In this document: positions 1-7,353 of the stretch, one piece after another
Layout of the letters: every line of letters begins with the position of its first letter
Position numbering within the stretch: position 1 is the first letter of the stretch
From: Rickettsiales bacterium
GTDB lineage: Bacteria; Pseudomonadota; Alphaproteobacteria; Rs-D84
DNA length: 36,088 nucleotides
Assembly (NCBI GenBank): GCA_031254335.1
Contig: JAIRUP010000010.1
Span: forward strand, 1-36,088
Direction: 5' to 3'
Notes under the pieces: generated by a model
Database searches by the model: none
What the model saw: the letters and a program-made list of their open reading frames with translations, nothing else
What the model was told of the DNA's origin: nothing
Translations under genes and position numbers: made by a program

Positions 1-147
1 ACCTGTTAACGCAGGCTTTATGACCTGGATTCCCCAACGAATCCACCAAATCGAAGATTTGGGGATTCTGCTCGGACGGGAAATCATGACGCCAGTCATG
101 ATTTCTTGTCCGTCCTCACTTTCGCTGGAATGACGGGAGGGGAACTT
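1..147. repeat. Intergenic cluster of short palindromic repeats (family E type)
   Basis: This gene-free stretch downstream of ybaB is made of imperfect hairpins. Around 29-73 a GATTCCCC...GGGGATTC pair encloses an AAATC/GATTT hairpin. At about 78-115 a long stem pairs GGGAAATCATGAC with GTCATGATTTC. The block ends in the GGAATGACGGG motif that also closes other family D/E repeats in the window. The first 25 bases look like the truncated end of another copy (CCTG...CAGG). No reading frame is credible here. Confidence 0.7.
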
Positions 148-444
148 TTAATCGTCCAGGTTGATGCCTTGCAGGGCTTTGCCCATGACCGTGTCGATTA
201 AGCCGTCGGCCTTCGTTTTCGCGTCGGCATAGGCCGCGTTTATGACTTCGCCGATGGTTTTCGCATCTTCCTTCAACAGGGTCGGATTGATTGTGAGCTT
301 CACGGGGTCGTATTTGCCCGTCAATTCCGCTATCGCCATTCCGCCGCCGGAGATTCCCTTGACCGTAAGCTCGCCCAGCTGCTGCTGCGCCTCGGCCACC
401 TTTTTCTGCAATTCCATCGCTTGCTGCTGCATATTGTTCGACAT
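148..444 (-). CDS. ybaB: YbaB/EbfC family nucleoid-associated DNA-binding protein
   Basis: This 98-residue protein matches the YbaB/EbfC family: small dimeric, nucleoid-associated DNA-binding proteins that are usually about 100 residues. Visible features are an N-terminal amphipathic helix rich in Gln, Lys and Glu, then the GISGGGMAIAELTGKY segment typical of the central sheet, then a C-terminal helix ending in MGKALQGINLDD. I chose the start at 444 because the minus strand carries AAGGAA seven bases upstream; a longer open frame reaching 495 lacks family similarity and runs through a hairpin. In many bacteria ybaB sits between dnaX and recR. Here it lies directly downstream of rpsA, while dnaX is 17 kb away. 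Family assignment is secure; a specific regulatory role is not. Confidence 0.9.
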   Translation of the reverse strand: MSNNMQQQAMELQKKVAEAQQQLGELTVKGISGGGMAIAELTGKYDPVKLTINPTLLKEDAKTIGEVINAAYADAKTKADGLIDTVMGKALQGINLDD

Positions 445-469
445 TTTGTGTTCCTTACGAGTTGATGAG

Positions 470-490
470 ACCCCCGCGTAATCCGGGGGT
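470..490. repeat. Hairpin between rpsA and ybaB
   Basis: A perfect stem pairs CCCCCG (471-476) with CGGGGG (484-489), extended by one A-T pair, around a 7-base loop. It sits between the rpsA stop and the ybaB start. It lacks a following T run on the minus strand, so a terminator role is doubtful; RNA processing or another short palindromic repeat is as likely. A TATAAT-like hexamer lies just upstream on the minus strand (493-498) without a clear -35 box. Confidence 0.5.
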
Positions 491-504
491 GACATTATAA
501 AACA

Positions 505-2205
505 TTACTTGTTCTTGTTTTCGATTGCCGCCGAAAGGATGTCGCCAAGGACCGCGCCGGAGTCGCCCTCCGTCGAATATTCCCGGACCGCCTTCTTTTC
601 GGCCGCGTCGTCGAGCGCGCGAATCGAGAGCTTCAATTCGTCGCCCGTGAACGCGACCATCGCCTCGACCTCGTCGCCGACCTTGTATTTCGCCGTCGAT
701 TGCTCGGCCTTGTCGCGCGACACATCCGTTTTCCGAATCGTTCCGATTTTTCCGTCCGAGAGTTCCAGCTTGATTTCGTCGGGGCTTACTTCCTTCACCG
801 TGCCTTTCACGACAGAGCCTTTGCGGATTCCGCCGGCCGTTCTTTCGGGGGCCGAGGCCGCGCCGCTTTCGTCCAGCTGCTTTATGCCCAAGGTGACGCG
901 CTCTTTCTCGATATTCACATCCAGGATTTTCGCGCGGACAATCTGGCCCTTTTCAAAGCCCTTCATCGCGCCCGCGTCCTTGGACCACGAGACATCCGAC
1001 ACATGGACCATGCCGTCCAAGTCGTCGCTTAGCGCGACGAACAGGCCGAATTCCGTGATGTTCTTCACCGGGCCCGTTATGACATCGCCGACCTTGTGCG
1101 CCGCGGCGTAAGCCTTCCACGGGTTCTCCATGTTCTGCTTTATGCCCAGCGAAATCCTGTGCTTGTCGTTGTCGATGTTCAGAATCGTAACAGTGACCTG
1201 CTGCCCGACGGACAATATTTTGTTCGGATTCTGGTTCCTGTTCGTCCAGCTGATTTCCGACATGTGCGCCAGGCCCTCTATATCGTTGCCCAAATCGATG
1301 AACGCCCCGTAATCCGTAAGCGAACATACTTTGCCCTCCACGATGTCGCCGACATTGAAGCCCTTGGCCGCCGCGTCCCAGGGATTGGCTTCCAGCTGCT
1401 TCATGCCCAGGGAAATCCTGTGCGTTTCCTGGTCGAACTGTATGATTTTCACCTTGACCTTTTCGCCGACATGAAGGACTTCCTTGGGGTTCGACACGCG
1501 CTTCCACGAGATGTCGGTCACATGGAGCAGGCCGTCTATGCCGCCCAAATCTATGAACGCCCCGTAATCCGTGATATTCTTGATTATGCCGTCCACGACC
1601 GTTCCCACCGAGAGATTCTTCAATATCTCCTTTTGGGCTTCCAGCGCGCCGGCGTCCTGGATGGCGCGGCGCGACACAATCGCGTTCGTGCGGAGCGCGT
1701 CCATTTTGAGGACGCGGAATTTGTCCGTCATGCCGATTAAGGACTTCGCGTCCCTTATAGGCCTTGCGTCCGCCTGGGAGCTGGGCATGAACGCCATGAC
1801 CCCGCCCAAATCGACGGTATAGCCGCCGCGGACCGCTTCGACCACCGTTCCCGTCGGGTCGACGCCGTCGGCAACCAATTTTTCAAGCTCTTTCCACGCT
1901 TTTTCAGCGCGCGCCTTGGTATAGGACAGCATCGCCGTCCCTTCGCGGCTTTCGTATCTTTCCACGAACACATCGATTATATCGCCGACGGCCGGGACGC
2001 TTGCGCCGAATTCCTTGATATTGACGCGGCCCTCGGATTTAAGGCCCACATCCACGAACACGAAGTCCGCCAGGACATCCTTGACCGTTCCTTTTGTGGC
2101 GTATCCCTGCAATGTTTCCTGCGAACCGTAGGCCGCGTTGAACATGTCCGCGAAATTCTCGCCGGACAGGGGGTTGAATATACCTTTGGATAAATCTTTC
2201 ATCAT
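505..2205 (-). CDS. rpsA: 30S ribosomal protein S1
   Basis: This 566-residue protein carries six S1 (OB-fold) domains, at about 35-97, 115-181, 199-269, 284-356, 371-443 and 461-528. Domains 3 to 5 show the canonical pattern of DYGAFIDLG, then a HV/HM-D/EISW segment, then HRISLGIKQ. Length and domain number match proteobacterial S1 (about 557-570 residues), which binds mRNA on the 30S subunit and helps initiation. The C-terminus has the VLGDIL sequence typical of the alphaproteobacterial protein. Two adjacent ATG codons (2205 and 2202) are possible starts; neither has a strong Shine-Dalgarno, which is common for rpsA. The leader is long (about 100 bases), leaving room for autoregulation. cmk and ihfB, often its neighbours, are not here; ybaB follows on the same strand. 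Confidence 0.97.
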   Translation of the reverse strand: MMKDLSKGIFNPLSGENFADMFNAAYGSQETLQGYATKGTVKDVLADFVFVDVGLKSEGRVNIKEFGASVPAVGDIIDVFVERYESREGTAMLSYTKARAEKAWKELEKLVADGVDPTGTVVEAVRGGYTVDLGGVMAFMPSSQADARPIRDAKSLIGMTDKFRVLKMDALRTNAIVSRRAIQDAGALEAQKEILKNLSVGTVVDGIIKNITDYGAFIDLGGIDGLLHVTDISWKRVSNPKEVLHVGEKVKVKIIQFDQETHRISLGMKQLEANPWDAAAKGFNVGDIVEGKVCSLTDYGAFIDLGNDIEGLAHMSEISWTNRNQNPNKILSVGQQVTVTILNIDNDKHRISLGIKQNMENPWKAYAAAHKVGDVITGPVKNITEFGLFVALSDDLDGMVHVSDVSWSKDAGAMKGFEKGQIVRAKILDVNIEKERVTLGIKQLDESGAASAPERTAGGIRKGSVVKGTVKEVSPDEIKLELSDGKIGTIRKTDVSRDKAEQSTAKYKVGDEVEAMVAFTGDELKLSIRALDDAAEKKAVREYSTEGDSGAVLGDILSAAIENKNK

Positions 2206-2310
2206 AATAAAAAATCTTTCAAAGTATGCCGTTCCGAATATGGAAGGTCTTGCGCGGTTTTGTCTTTGGTCCCAGTCCGAATCGCGCCCTTTGGCGGAAC
2301 CATGGCGAAT

Positions 2311-2337
2311 TCTATATTAAGACTTGCAAAAAATCAA
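2311..2337 (-). promoter_or_regulatory. Candidate rpsA promoter
   Basis: On the minus strand a TTGATT hexamer (2332-2337) and a TATAGA hexamer (2311-2316) are separated by 15 bases. This would give a leader of about 100 bases before rpsA. The spacing is short and the -10 box imperfect, so the assignment is tentative. Confidence 0.35.
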
Positions 2338-2342
2338 GCCGA

Positions 2343-2510
2343 ATGACAAAAAATCCAGGTGCAATTTTTCGTTTCCGGGCCAAATCGCCCACTACACGGC
2401 GAAAAGCCGCCTTCGCGGACGCCCCAGTCCAGCGCGCGGCGGCTTTTCTTGGTATTGGACGATTTATCCTCGGAAACGCGATTGCGCCAAGGATTTTTTG
2501 AGTTTATAAT
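2343..2510 (+). repeat. Family A palindromic element, copy A1
   Basis: About 168 bases lie between the divergent rpsA and rph genes and begin with ATGACAAAAAATCC, the family's conserved left end. The outer stem pairs AATCCAGGTGCAAT with ATTGCGCCAAGGATT. The middle arm pairs AAATCGCCCACTA with TGGTATTGGACGATTT, with mismatches. The inner arm AAAAGCCGCC/GGCGGCTTTT is capped by a GGAC/GTCC apex. The right end, ATTTTTTGAGTTTATAAT, is shared with the other copies. Because it lies between divergent promoters, this copy cannot be a simple terminator of an upstream plus-strand gene. Together with flanking sequence it accounts for most of the 350-base gap. Confidence 0.85.
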
Positions 2511-2516
2511 AAAACC

Positions 2517-2545
2517 TTGAAATAAAGGACCGCTGCGGGTAGTAT
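2517..2545 (+). promoter_or_regulatory. Candidate rph promoter
   Basis: TTGAAA (2517-2522) and TAGTAT (2540-2545) are spaced by 17 bases and end just before the rph ATG at 2554, which would give a nearly leaderless mRNA. An alternative is TTGCGC (2482-2487) with TATAAT (2505-2510), also spaced by 17 bases and lying inside the right end of element A1. The sequence does not decide between them. Confidence 0.4.
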
Positions 2546-2553
2546 TTCGGAAA

Positions 2554-3276
2554 ATGGAAAGCAAAATGCGCGAGTTAAGAAAAAATCTTGAATTAAGGGC
2601 GGTCGAGATTATACCCAATGTCAATAAATGGGCCGAAGGGTCGTGCCTTATAAAAGTCGGCGGGACACAGGTAATCTGCACCGCCTCGGTCGAAAACCAG
2701 AGGCCGCTTTGGAAGCGGCTTCAAAACATATCCGGCGGATGGGTCGCCGCGGAATACTCCATGCTTCCGCGCGCCGTCGACAAAAGAAAAAACCGCAAGA
2801 ACATAATGGACGACCATCGCAGCGCGGAGATTTCACGCCTGGTCGGGCGTTCGCTTCGCGCCGTCGTGGACATGGACAAATTGTGCGACAGGAGCATTGT
2901 CATAGACTGCGATGTGATTCAGGCCGACGGCGGGACACGCTGCGCCGCCATCACCGGCGGATTCGTCGCGCTCAATCTGGCCTGCAAAAAACTTCTCGCC
3001 GAGGGAAAACTGAAACAGGACCCCATCAAGGATTTCGTCGCCGCCGTTTCCGTCGGCATGGCGGGCGGGCAGCTGCTTATGGACCTTGATTTCGGCGAAG
3101 ACTGCGGCGCGGAAATCGATTCCAATTTCGCCATGCTTGGCTCCGGCAAATTCATAGAGGTTCAGGCGACCGGAGAAGCCGGCGATTTCGACGCCAAACT
3201 TTTGGCCGAGATGATGGACGCCGCGGCAAAGGGTTGCCGCGAACTTATTAATAAACAGGTCAAGGCGGTTGGGTGA
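2554..3276 (+). CDS. rph: Ribonuclease PH
   Basis: This 240-residue protein is a full-length RNase PH (family norm about 238), the phosphate-dependent 3'-5' exonuclease that trims tRNA 3' ends. Recognisable blocks are HAEGS-like WAEGSCLIKVG near residue 27, CTASVE near 47, GWVAAEYSMLPRA near 68, SAEISRLVGRSLRAVVD near 95, and the diagnostic IDCDVIQADGGTRCAAITGG near 120-140. Usually the second conserved block begins with GR before the EI; here it reads DHRSAEI, a small local variation. The start could be the ATG at 2554 or the one at 2566. No strong Shine-Dalgarno is seen before either. The gene is divergent from rpsA, with element A1 between, and is followed by repeat B1. hrcA/grpE, frequent alphaproteobacterial neighbours, are absent. 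Confidence 0.96.
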   Translation: MESKMRELRKNLELRAVEIIPNVNKWAEGSCLIKVGGTQVICTASVENQRPLWKRLQNISGGWVAAEYSMLPRAVDKRKNRKNIMDDHRSAEISRLVGRSLRAVVDMDKLCDRSIVIDCDVIQADGGTRCAAITGGFVALNLACKKLLAEGKLKQDPIKDFVAAVSVGMAGGQLLMDLDFGEDCGAEIDSNFAMLGSGKFIEVQATGEAGDFDAKLLAEMMDAAAKGCRELINKQVKAVG

Positions 3277-3280
3277 TTGA

Positions 3281-3335
3281 CCCCCCACCGAAAAATCGCC
3301 TTGCGATTTTTCGACTCCCCCGCAAGGGGGGAGTT
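3281..3335 (+). repeat. Family B two-hairpin repeat, copy B1
   Basis: The element starts CCCCCCACCG. It carries a first hairpin pairing CGAAAAATCGC with GCGATTTTTCG, then a second pairing ACTCCCCC with GGGGGGAGT around GCAA. It lies between rph and the yfgM-like gene. The first hairpin differs between copies but always pairs. Confidence 0.85.
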
Positions 3336-3358
3336 AATTAATAAAAAGGAGTGAAAAA

Positions 3359-4042
3359 ATGGTAAGGAACATAGCAAAAAGAAAGTCGTTGCAGGACCAT
3401 CAGGAGGACGCGCTTTACCGCGAGGTTTGGGAAGAGGTTCGAATCCAAAAATTCTATGCCGCTTTGCGAAGCAATCTGCGCCTGATACTCGCCGCCGCCG
3501 TCATAATCATATCCGCCGTCGTCGTGGTTCAAATCATCCGGCACAACAACGAGGCAAAACTTAAAACCGAAGTTCTGGCATACGAATCCGCCATGGCCAT
3601 GGCCGCCGAACGCCAGTTCGAGGGAGCGGAAGTCCTTCTTATGCGAATGGCTGAAAAATCCAGCGGCGGGATGGGCGACCTTGCAAGGTTCCGCGCCGCA
3701 CAAATCGACCTGGCCAACGGGCGCGAGAGCGAGGGCATAGCGAAACTGGAAAACCTTGCCAAGAACGGCGCGACCAAAGACTTCAAGCATCTGGCCGTCA
3801 TAAAAATCGCCGCAACCAAGGCCAAGACCATGGACGCCAAGGCTTTCGAGCGCATGCTTGCGCCTTTGCTCACAAAGCGGTCGCCATTTTACTTCACCGC
3901 CATGCTTATGGTCGCCATGAAGCATGCGGAAGAGGGGAACAATGCGCAGGCCAGGTCTTATGCGGACAAGATTGCAGGCGACAAGAACGCGCCCGGAATC
4001 ATCGCCGCGCAGGCCGAAGCGTTGTCAGTGTTTCTGCAATAA
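3359..4042 (+). CDS. YfgM-like membrane-anchored TPR protein
   Basis: This 227-residue protein has a cytoplasmic N-terminus of about 40 charged residues, one membrane segment (about 41-60, LILAAAVIIISAVVVVQII), and an alanine-rich helical periplasmic part with TPR-like helix pairs. This is the architecture of the YfgM/TPR_21 family, which works with the SecYEG-PpiD periplasmic chaperone network. The gene upstream of bamB in many proteobacteria is of this type, and here too it precedes a BamB-like gene, with a TAATG stop/start overlap. The start at 3359 has a strong AAAGGAG six to eight bases upstream. The family assignment rests on architecture and synteny more than on invariant motifs. Confidence 0.8.
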   Translation: MVRNIAKRKSLQDHQEDALYREVWEEVRIQKFYAALRSNLRLILAAAVIIISAVVVVQIIRHNNEAKLKTEVLAYESAMAMAAERQFEGAEVLLMRMAEKSSGGMGDLARFRAAQIDLANGRESEGIAKLENLAKNGATKDFKHLAVIKIAATKAKTMDAKAFERMLAPLLTKRSPFYFTAMLMVAMKHAEEGNNAQARSYADKIAGDKNAPGIIAAQAEALSVFLQ

Positions 4043-4206
4043 TGACAAAAGATATAAGCTCGGTTTTTCGTTTTCGGTCCAAATCGTCCACTGCGCGGCG
4101 AAAAGCCGCCTTCGCGGACTTCGATGTCCAGCGCGCGGCGGCTTTTCTTGGTATTGAACGATTTGTCCTCGAAAACGCGACCTCGCTAATATCTTTTGGA
4201 ATTATT
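4042..4206 (+). repeat. Family A palindromic element, copy A2 (within the bamB-like frame)
   Basis: This copy starts ATGACAAAAG and ends near CTAATATCTTTTGG. The inner arm AAAAGCCGCC/GGCGGCTTTT equals that of A1, but the apex loop between GGAC and GTCC has changed (TTCGAT). The outer stem pairs GCTCGGTTTTTCG with CGAAAACGCGACCTCGC imperfectly. The element starts exactly at the only ATG of the following gene, so it encodes that protein's N-terminal extension if translation starts there. Confidence 0.85.
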
Positions 4207-4947
4207 TTGATTTTTGCGCTGGCTTTGGGGGCGTGCGACAAGAAGGACCCCATATTGCCGGGCGACCGCATTCCCGTTTTCGAGGCCGGAGCGAAATTGA
4301 AAGAGAGCAAGGTCGGGGTTCTCGATTTATTACCCCCCACCGGCAGCAAAGCTGCCGACTCCCCCGCAAGGGGGGAGTTGGACTATATTATGTCGGATGA
4401 GAATGTGCTGACCAGGAAGGCCGACGGGAAAATCATATTCCGCGGGTTTCCGACCGCCACAAAGGCCGGGCCAGCCGCCGCCCCGATAACATCGGGCGGA
4501 TATATTTACGCGGGGCTATCCACCGGCGAGGTCATAAAAATCAACAAGGCGACCGGCGAAATTTTATGGACTATCGACCTTGGCTCGCGAAGCCTTATAA
4601 CCGGCGGAAGCCAGATTGCGGACATATCGGCAATGCGCCTTGACGGCGGAAATCTTTTCGTTTCCAGCATAGGCGGGATTTTTGCCAAAATCGACGCCGC
4701 GGCCGGCCGCGCGATTTGGACCGCGCCAATCGGCACGGGTCATGGGATTTTCATTTCAGGGCGCGCCCTTGCGATTATAGATTTGGACGGGGATTTGGCC
4801 GTGCTTGACGCGCGCGACGGAGCCTTGTCTGCGCGGCATAAACTGAAGCGCAAGGATTTCGATACTGTGGAATTGGTCAGGGAGGACGGCGGGTTGTTTT
4901 GGAGGGTTAGCAACAAGAGGCGGGAGGAGTTGGTGAAAGTGGAGTGA
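4042..4947 (+). CDS. bamB: Short BamB-like PQQ-type beta-propeller lipoprotein
   Basis: From about residue 50 the product reads as a lipoprotein: a hydrophobic stretch, then LALGAC (lipobox, Cys at about 65), then propeller repeats such as GLSTGEVIKINKATGEILWTIDLG and AKIDAAAGRAIWTAPIG, typical of PQQ-like blades. With the YfgM-like gene upstream, this points to BamB, the propeller subunit of the outer-membrane protein assembly complex. It is short: 301 residues, of which about 48 come from element A2 and about 16 (97-113) from repeat B2. The remainder holds roughly half the blades of an eight-bladed BamB of about 390 residues. The only ATG in frame is 4042, overlapping the upstream stop. A TTG at 4207 would leave almost no signal peptide. 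Start and exact function are therefore uncertain. der, a usual neighbour, is absent. Confidence 0.68.
   Translation: MTKDISSVFRFRSKSSTARRKAAFADFDVQRAAAFLGIERFVLENATSLISFGIILIFALALGACDKKDPILPGDRIPVFEAGAKLKESKVGVLDLLPPTGSKAADSPARGELDYIMSDENVLTRKADGKIIFRGFPTATKAGPAAAPITSGGYIYAGLSTGEVIKINKATGEILWTIDLGSRSLITGGSQIADISAMRLDGGNLFVSSIGGIFAKIDAAAGRAIWTAPIGTGHGIFISGRALAIIDLDGDLAVLDARDGALSARHKLKRKDFDTVELVREDGGLFWRVSNKRREELVKVE
4333..4379 (+). repeat. Family B repeat, copy B2, in frame inside the bamB-like gene
   Basis: The first hairpin pairs CGGCAGC with GCTGCCG around AAA, and the second pairs ACTCCCCC with GGGGGGAGT. It has a length compatible with the frame and is translated as PPTGSKAADSPARGEL within the segment between the lipobox and the first propeller blade. 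Confidence 0.88.
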
Positions 4948-5001
4948 CCCCCCACCAAAATTTATTTCATAAATTTTGACTCCCCCGCAAGGGGGGAGTT
5001 A
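4948..5001 (+). repeat. Family B repeat, copy B3, between convergent genes
   Basis: It begins at the base after the bamB-like stop. The first hairpin pairs CAAAATTTAT with ATAAATTTTG, followed by CTCCCCC-GCAA-GGGGGGAG and then a T-rich stretch. Lying between two convergent genes, it may end transcription from either side. Confidence 0.82.
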
Positions 5002-5009
5002 TTTTTTTA

Positions 5010-5690
5010 TTATTCGGGGATGTCGGAGAGGTTTTCGATTTGCAGAATCTGGTTGTCCAGGGATTCCCTTTCCGCGTTCTTATAGCCGTCGTCGTTCGCC
5101 CCGTCCGCATCGCCGCCGCGGATTTTCGGGTTGAGCAGACTTTCATAGGTGTCCATGACATCCTGCTTGTCCTTCAAATCGTCCGCTATCAACTTATTCG
5201 GGCCGGGTATAAACCATTCGTAAATCTTCAACGCCGTTATTTGCATGACCGGCCTTGTTTTCGCGGCCTTCACATAATGCGGAAGCTCCATGCCAGACCA
5301 ATACCACAACATCGCCATATATAAAAATCCGTTTATGAACACGCCGCGCACAAGTCCGAACACGACCCCAAGGCTTCGGTCCGCGCTTCGCAGAATCGTC
5401 GTATGTATATAGTCCCGAAGCCTTTGCGCGAACAGGCTGAACAGTATCAATATGAAAAAGAAGACTATGAAATACGAAGCTATAAGCGTCGACACAGTCG
5501 GCTCCGGCACGGCCAGCACATTCATGATTTGGAGTTCCAGCTTCGGCGACACGAACCTTGCCGCCAAGGCCGCCGCTATCCAGGAGCCCGTCGCGACCGT
5601 CTCGAACACTCCGCCACGCGCGAAGGCCCACAGCGTCGAGGCCAGGATTACCCCGACGAATATATAATCAAGAAGCGTAAGGTCCAGCAT
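5010..5690 (-). CDS. cvpA: CvpA family inner-membrane protein
   Basis: This 226-residue protein has four predicted membrane segments in the first 160 residues and the family's signature DRSLGVVFGLVRG near residue 104-116, followed by a hydrophilic, acidic C-terminal tail. CvpA proteins are small inner-membrane proteins first linked to colicin V export and now to envelope stress resistance; biochemical function is unsettled. The start at 5690 lies only three bases after the mltA stop, so mltA and cvpA are very likely one operon. The C-terminal tail (about 60 residues rich in Asp, Asn, Glu) is longer than usual for the family. Confidence 0.88.
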   Translation of the reverse strand: MLDLTLLDYIFVGVILASTLWAFARGGVFETVATGSWIAAALAARFVSPKLELQIMNVLAVPEPTVSTLIASYFIVFFFILILFSLFAQRLRDYIHTTILRSADRSLGVVFGLVRGVFINGFLYMAMLWYWSGMELPHYVKAAKTRPVMQITALKIYEWFIPGPNKLIADDLKDKQDVMDTYESLLNPKIRGGDADGANDDGYKNAERESLDNQILQIENLSDIPE

Positions 5691-5693
5691 CGC

Positions 5694-6767
5694 TTATCTT
5701 CCGCCCGAGTATTTCTTCGGAAGCAGAACGAATTTGCTTCCCTGATAATTCTGGCCGCTGGCGAAATGCTCGGCCTCGGCGTCGATGCCGAAGAATATGT
5801 CCGCGCGGACCCAGCCCTTAATCGCCTCGCCCCGGTCCTGGGCCACGACCAATTTCTGGAATCTTGTCCCGTCGCGCAGCTGGGTATCGATGAACATCGG
5901 GACCCCGAGCGCGTATATCGAATCGTCCACCGCGACGGACCTTATCTTCTGCAACGGAACGCCCAGCTTTCCGATAACATCAAACGAGCCGGCCTCGGAG
6001 AAATACACATACCGCGGGTTGCCGTCTATGATTTCGCGCGCGAGCGCCGGATTCGATTTCAGGTATTCCCAAACAGCCGCCGCGGCCATGCCGTTCGGCG
6101 GCGTGATTCCCTTGTCCTGCAACTGGCGGCCGGGGCTGTTGAACGGGACATCGTTCGTGCTTGCGAAGTTCAATTTCACCAAGCGGCCGTCGTCGAGGCG
6201 CAGCATGCCCGAGCCTTGGATTTGGAGATTCTGGACATCGACCGGGTGCGCCCAGTAAAGCGGCTTGCCTATCCCCTGGGCCAGGATTGTCTTCTTATCC
6301 ACGCCCTTGAATTCCCGGCCGTCCGTCGGCATCGCCATGAGCGGCTCGGTATATTCGCCGCGGCGCGTTCTGCTGGCCGGAATCGTCGGCGAATAATAGC
6401 CCGTCATGCGGCCCTTGGCACCGCTTTCAGGGTCATTGACGCGGTATGCCTGGAAGTGTTCCTCGAACCATTTCCTGACCGTCGCAAGGTCCGCGCTTTC
6501 GCTTGGCGCGTAGCGGCATTTCTCCTCGAACAATTCCCTGTCCGGGACGACTTTGCCCTCGAATGTCATTTTGCCCTTGCAGCTGTTCTTGAAGGATTTC
6601 AGCGCGTAGCGCAAATCGTCGTCCTTCCAGCCCGGAAGCTGGTTGAAGTCGGCCTTGGTCAAGTTGCTTGGGACGCGCTGGTCCCCGCTTCCCCGGGTGC
6701 CCGGCATTTCAAACCAGTCGCCGCAGGACGCGAGCAAAAGCGGTATAAATATCAATAATCTTTTCAT
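5694..6767 (-). CDS. mltA: Membrane-bound lytic murein transglycosylase A (MltA)
   Basis: This 357-residue lipoprotein begins MKRLLIFIPLLLASC, with a clear lipobox (LASC). The MltA domain is seen in GRMTGYYSPTIPASRTRRGEYTEPL, YWAHPVDVQNLQIQGSGMLRL and NDVPFNSPGRQL. The C-terminal 3D domain contains VAQDRGEAIKGWVRADIFFG, whose aspartates include the expected catalytic residue. MltA cleaves the glycan strand of peptidoglycan, forming 1,6-anhydro-muropeptides, while anchored to the outer membrane. Length matches the E. coli enzyme (365). I chose 6767 because it gives a proper signal peptide; an open extension to 6902 would run through repeat B4. The gene is divergent from secB and coupled to cvpA downstream. 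Confidence 0.95.
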   Translation of the reverse strand: MKRLLIFIPLLLASCGDWFEMPGTRGSGDQRVPSNLTKADFNQLPGWKDDDLRYALKSFKNSCKGKMTFEGKVVPDRELFEEKCRYAPSESADLATVRKWFEEHFQAYRVNDPESGAKGRMTGYYSPTIPASRTRRGEYTEPLMAMPTDGREFKGVDKKTILAQGIGKPLYWAHPVDVQNLQIQGSGMLRLDDGRLVKLNFASTNDVPFNSPGRQLQDKGITPPNGMAAAAVWEYLKSNPALAREIIDGNPRYVYFSEAGSFDVIGKLGVPLQKIRSVAVDDSIYALGVPMFIDTQLRDGTRFQKLVVAQDRGEAIKGWVRADIFFGIDAEAEHFASGQNYQGSKFVLLPKKYSGGR

Positions 6768-6776
6768 GTTCCTTGT

Positions 6777-6831
6777 CCCCCCACCGAAAAACCGCAAAGC
6801 GGTTTTTCGACTCCCCCGCAAGGGGGAAGTT
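6777..6831 (+). repeat. Family B repeat, copy B4, upstream of mltA
   Basis: The first hairpin pairs CGAAAAACCGC with GCGGTTTTTCG around AAA. The second is slightly decayed (CTCCCCC-GCAA-GGGGGAAG). It lies between the divergent mltA and secB genes, within 10 bases of the mltA start codon, so it would form the mltA leader. Confidence 0.85.
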
Positions 6832-6850
6832 AATTTTATAAGGCTTGGGG

Positions 6851-6878
6851 TTGAAATTTTCCCAAACCGCGCTATACT
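6851..6878 (+). promoter_or_regulatory. secB promoter
   Basis: TTGAAA (6851-6856) and TATACT (6873-6878) are spaced by 16 bases and are both close to the sigma-70 consensus. Transcription would start near 6885, giving a leader of about 40 bases before the secB ATG. Confidence 0.6.
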
Positions 6879-6924
6879 AACCATTATATCAAAAATCAAC
6901 ACTCAAAACAAGGAGCCCAGCAAA

Positions 6925-7353
6925 ATGTCGGAACTTAAACTCATAACCCAATTCTTGAAGGATATGTCCTTCGAATCCCCAAATGTCCCGCAGCTTTTCT
7001 TCAAGCAGGAAAATTCCCAGGCCAAGATGGAAATAAACATGGATATTCAAATCAAAGGGGCCGAAAACAACCTGTATATGGTCGACCTTGTGTCCAAAGT
7101 CCATTCCAAGCTGGAATCCGACGACAAGACAATCTTCCGCATAGATGTCGTTTATTCGGGCTTGGTCAGCGCGAAATTCCCGAAGGAAGAGGACTTGCAG
7201 AAAGCCCTTTTGGTCGATATTCCCACAATGCTGTTCCCCAGCGTGCGCGCGCTTGTGCTTCGCGCCACGGGTGATTCCGGCTTTCCGCCCTTCGCCATGA
7301 CGCCCGTCGATTTCGAGCAATTATATAAAGACCGCAAAAAGGCCAAAAAATAA
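6925..7353 (+). CDS. secB: Protein-export chaperone SecB
   Basis: This 142-residue protein has family-typical length. Hallmarks are the N-terminal YxKDxSFExPNxP motif, here QFLKDMSFESPNVPQLF, then the NMDIQIKGAENNLYMVDL strand region, and the C-terminal LFPSVRALVLRATGDSGFPPFAMTPVDFEQLY. SecB is a tetrameric cytosolic chaperone that keeps preproteins unfolded and hands them to SecA. The start at 6925 has AAGGAG nine bases upstream and a good promoter before it. secB next to mltA is recurrent in alphaproteobacteria. The gene is followed by element A3. Confidence 0.96.
   Translation: MSELKLITQFLKDMSFESPNVPQLFFKQENSQAKMEINMDIQIKGAENNLYMVDLVSKVHSKLESDDKTIFRIDVVYSGLVSAKFPKEEDLQKALLVDIPTMLFPSVRALVLRATGDSGFPPFAMTPVDFEQLYKDRKKAKK

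Noticed and set aside
3430-3450. A T-loop-like GGTTCGAATCC sequence suggesting a tRNA
   Set aside because: It lies inside the yfgM-like coding sequence and no cloverleaf can be built around it. No tRNA gene was found in the window.
5403-6758. A 451-residue open frame on the plus strand opposite mltA and cvpA
   Set aside because: It is Arg/His-rich, starts inside cvpA, has no ribosome-binding site and mirrors two well-recognised genes.
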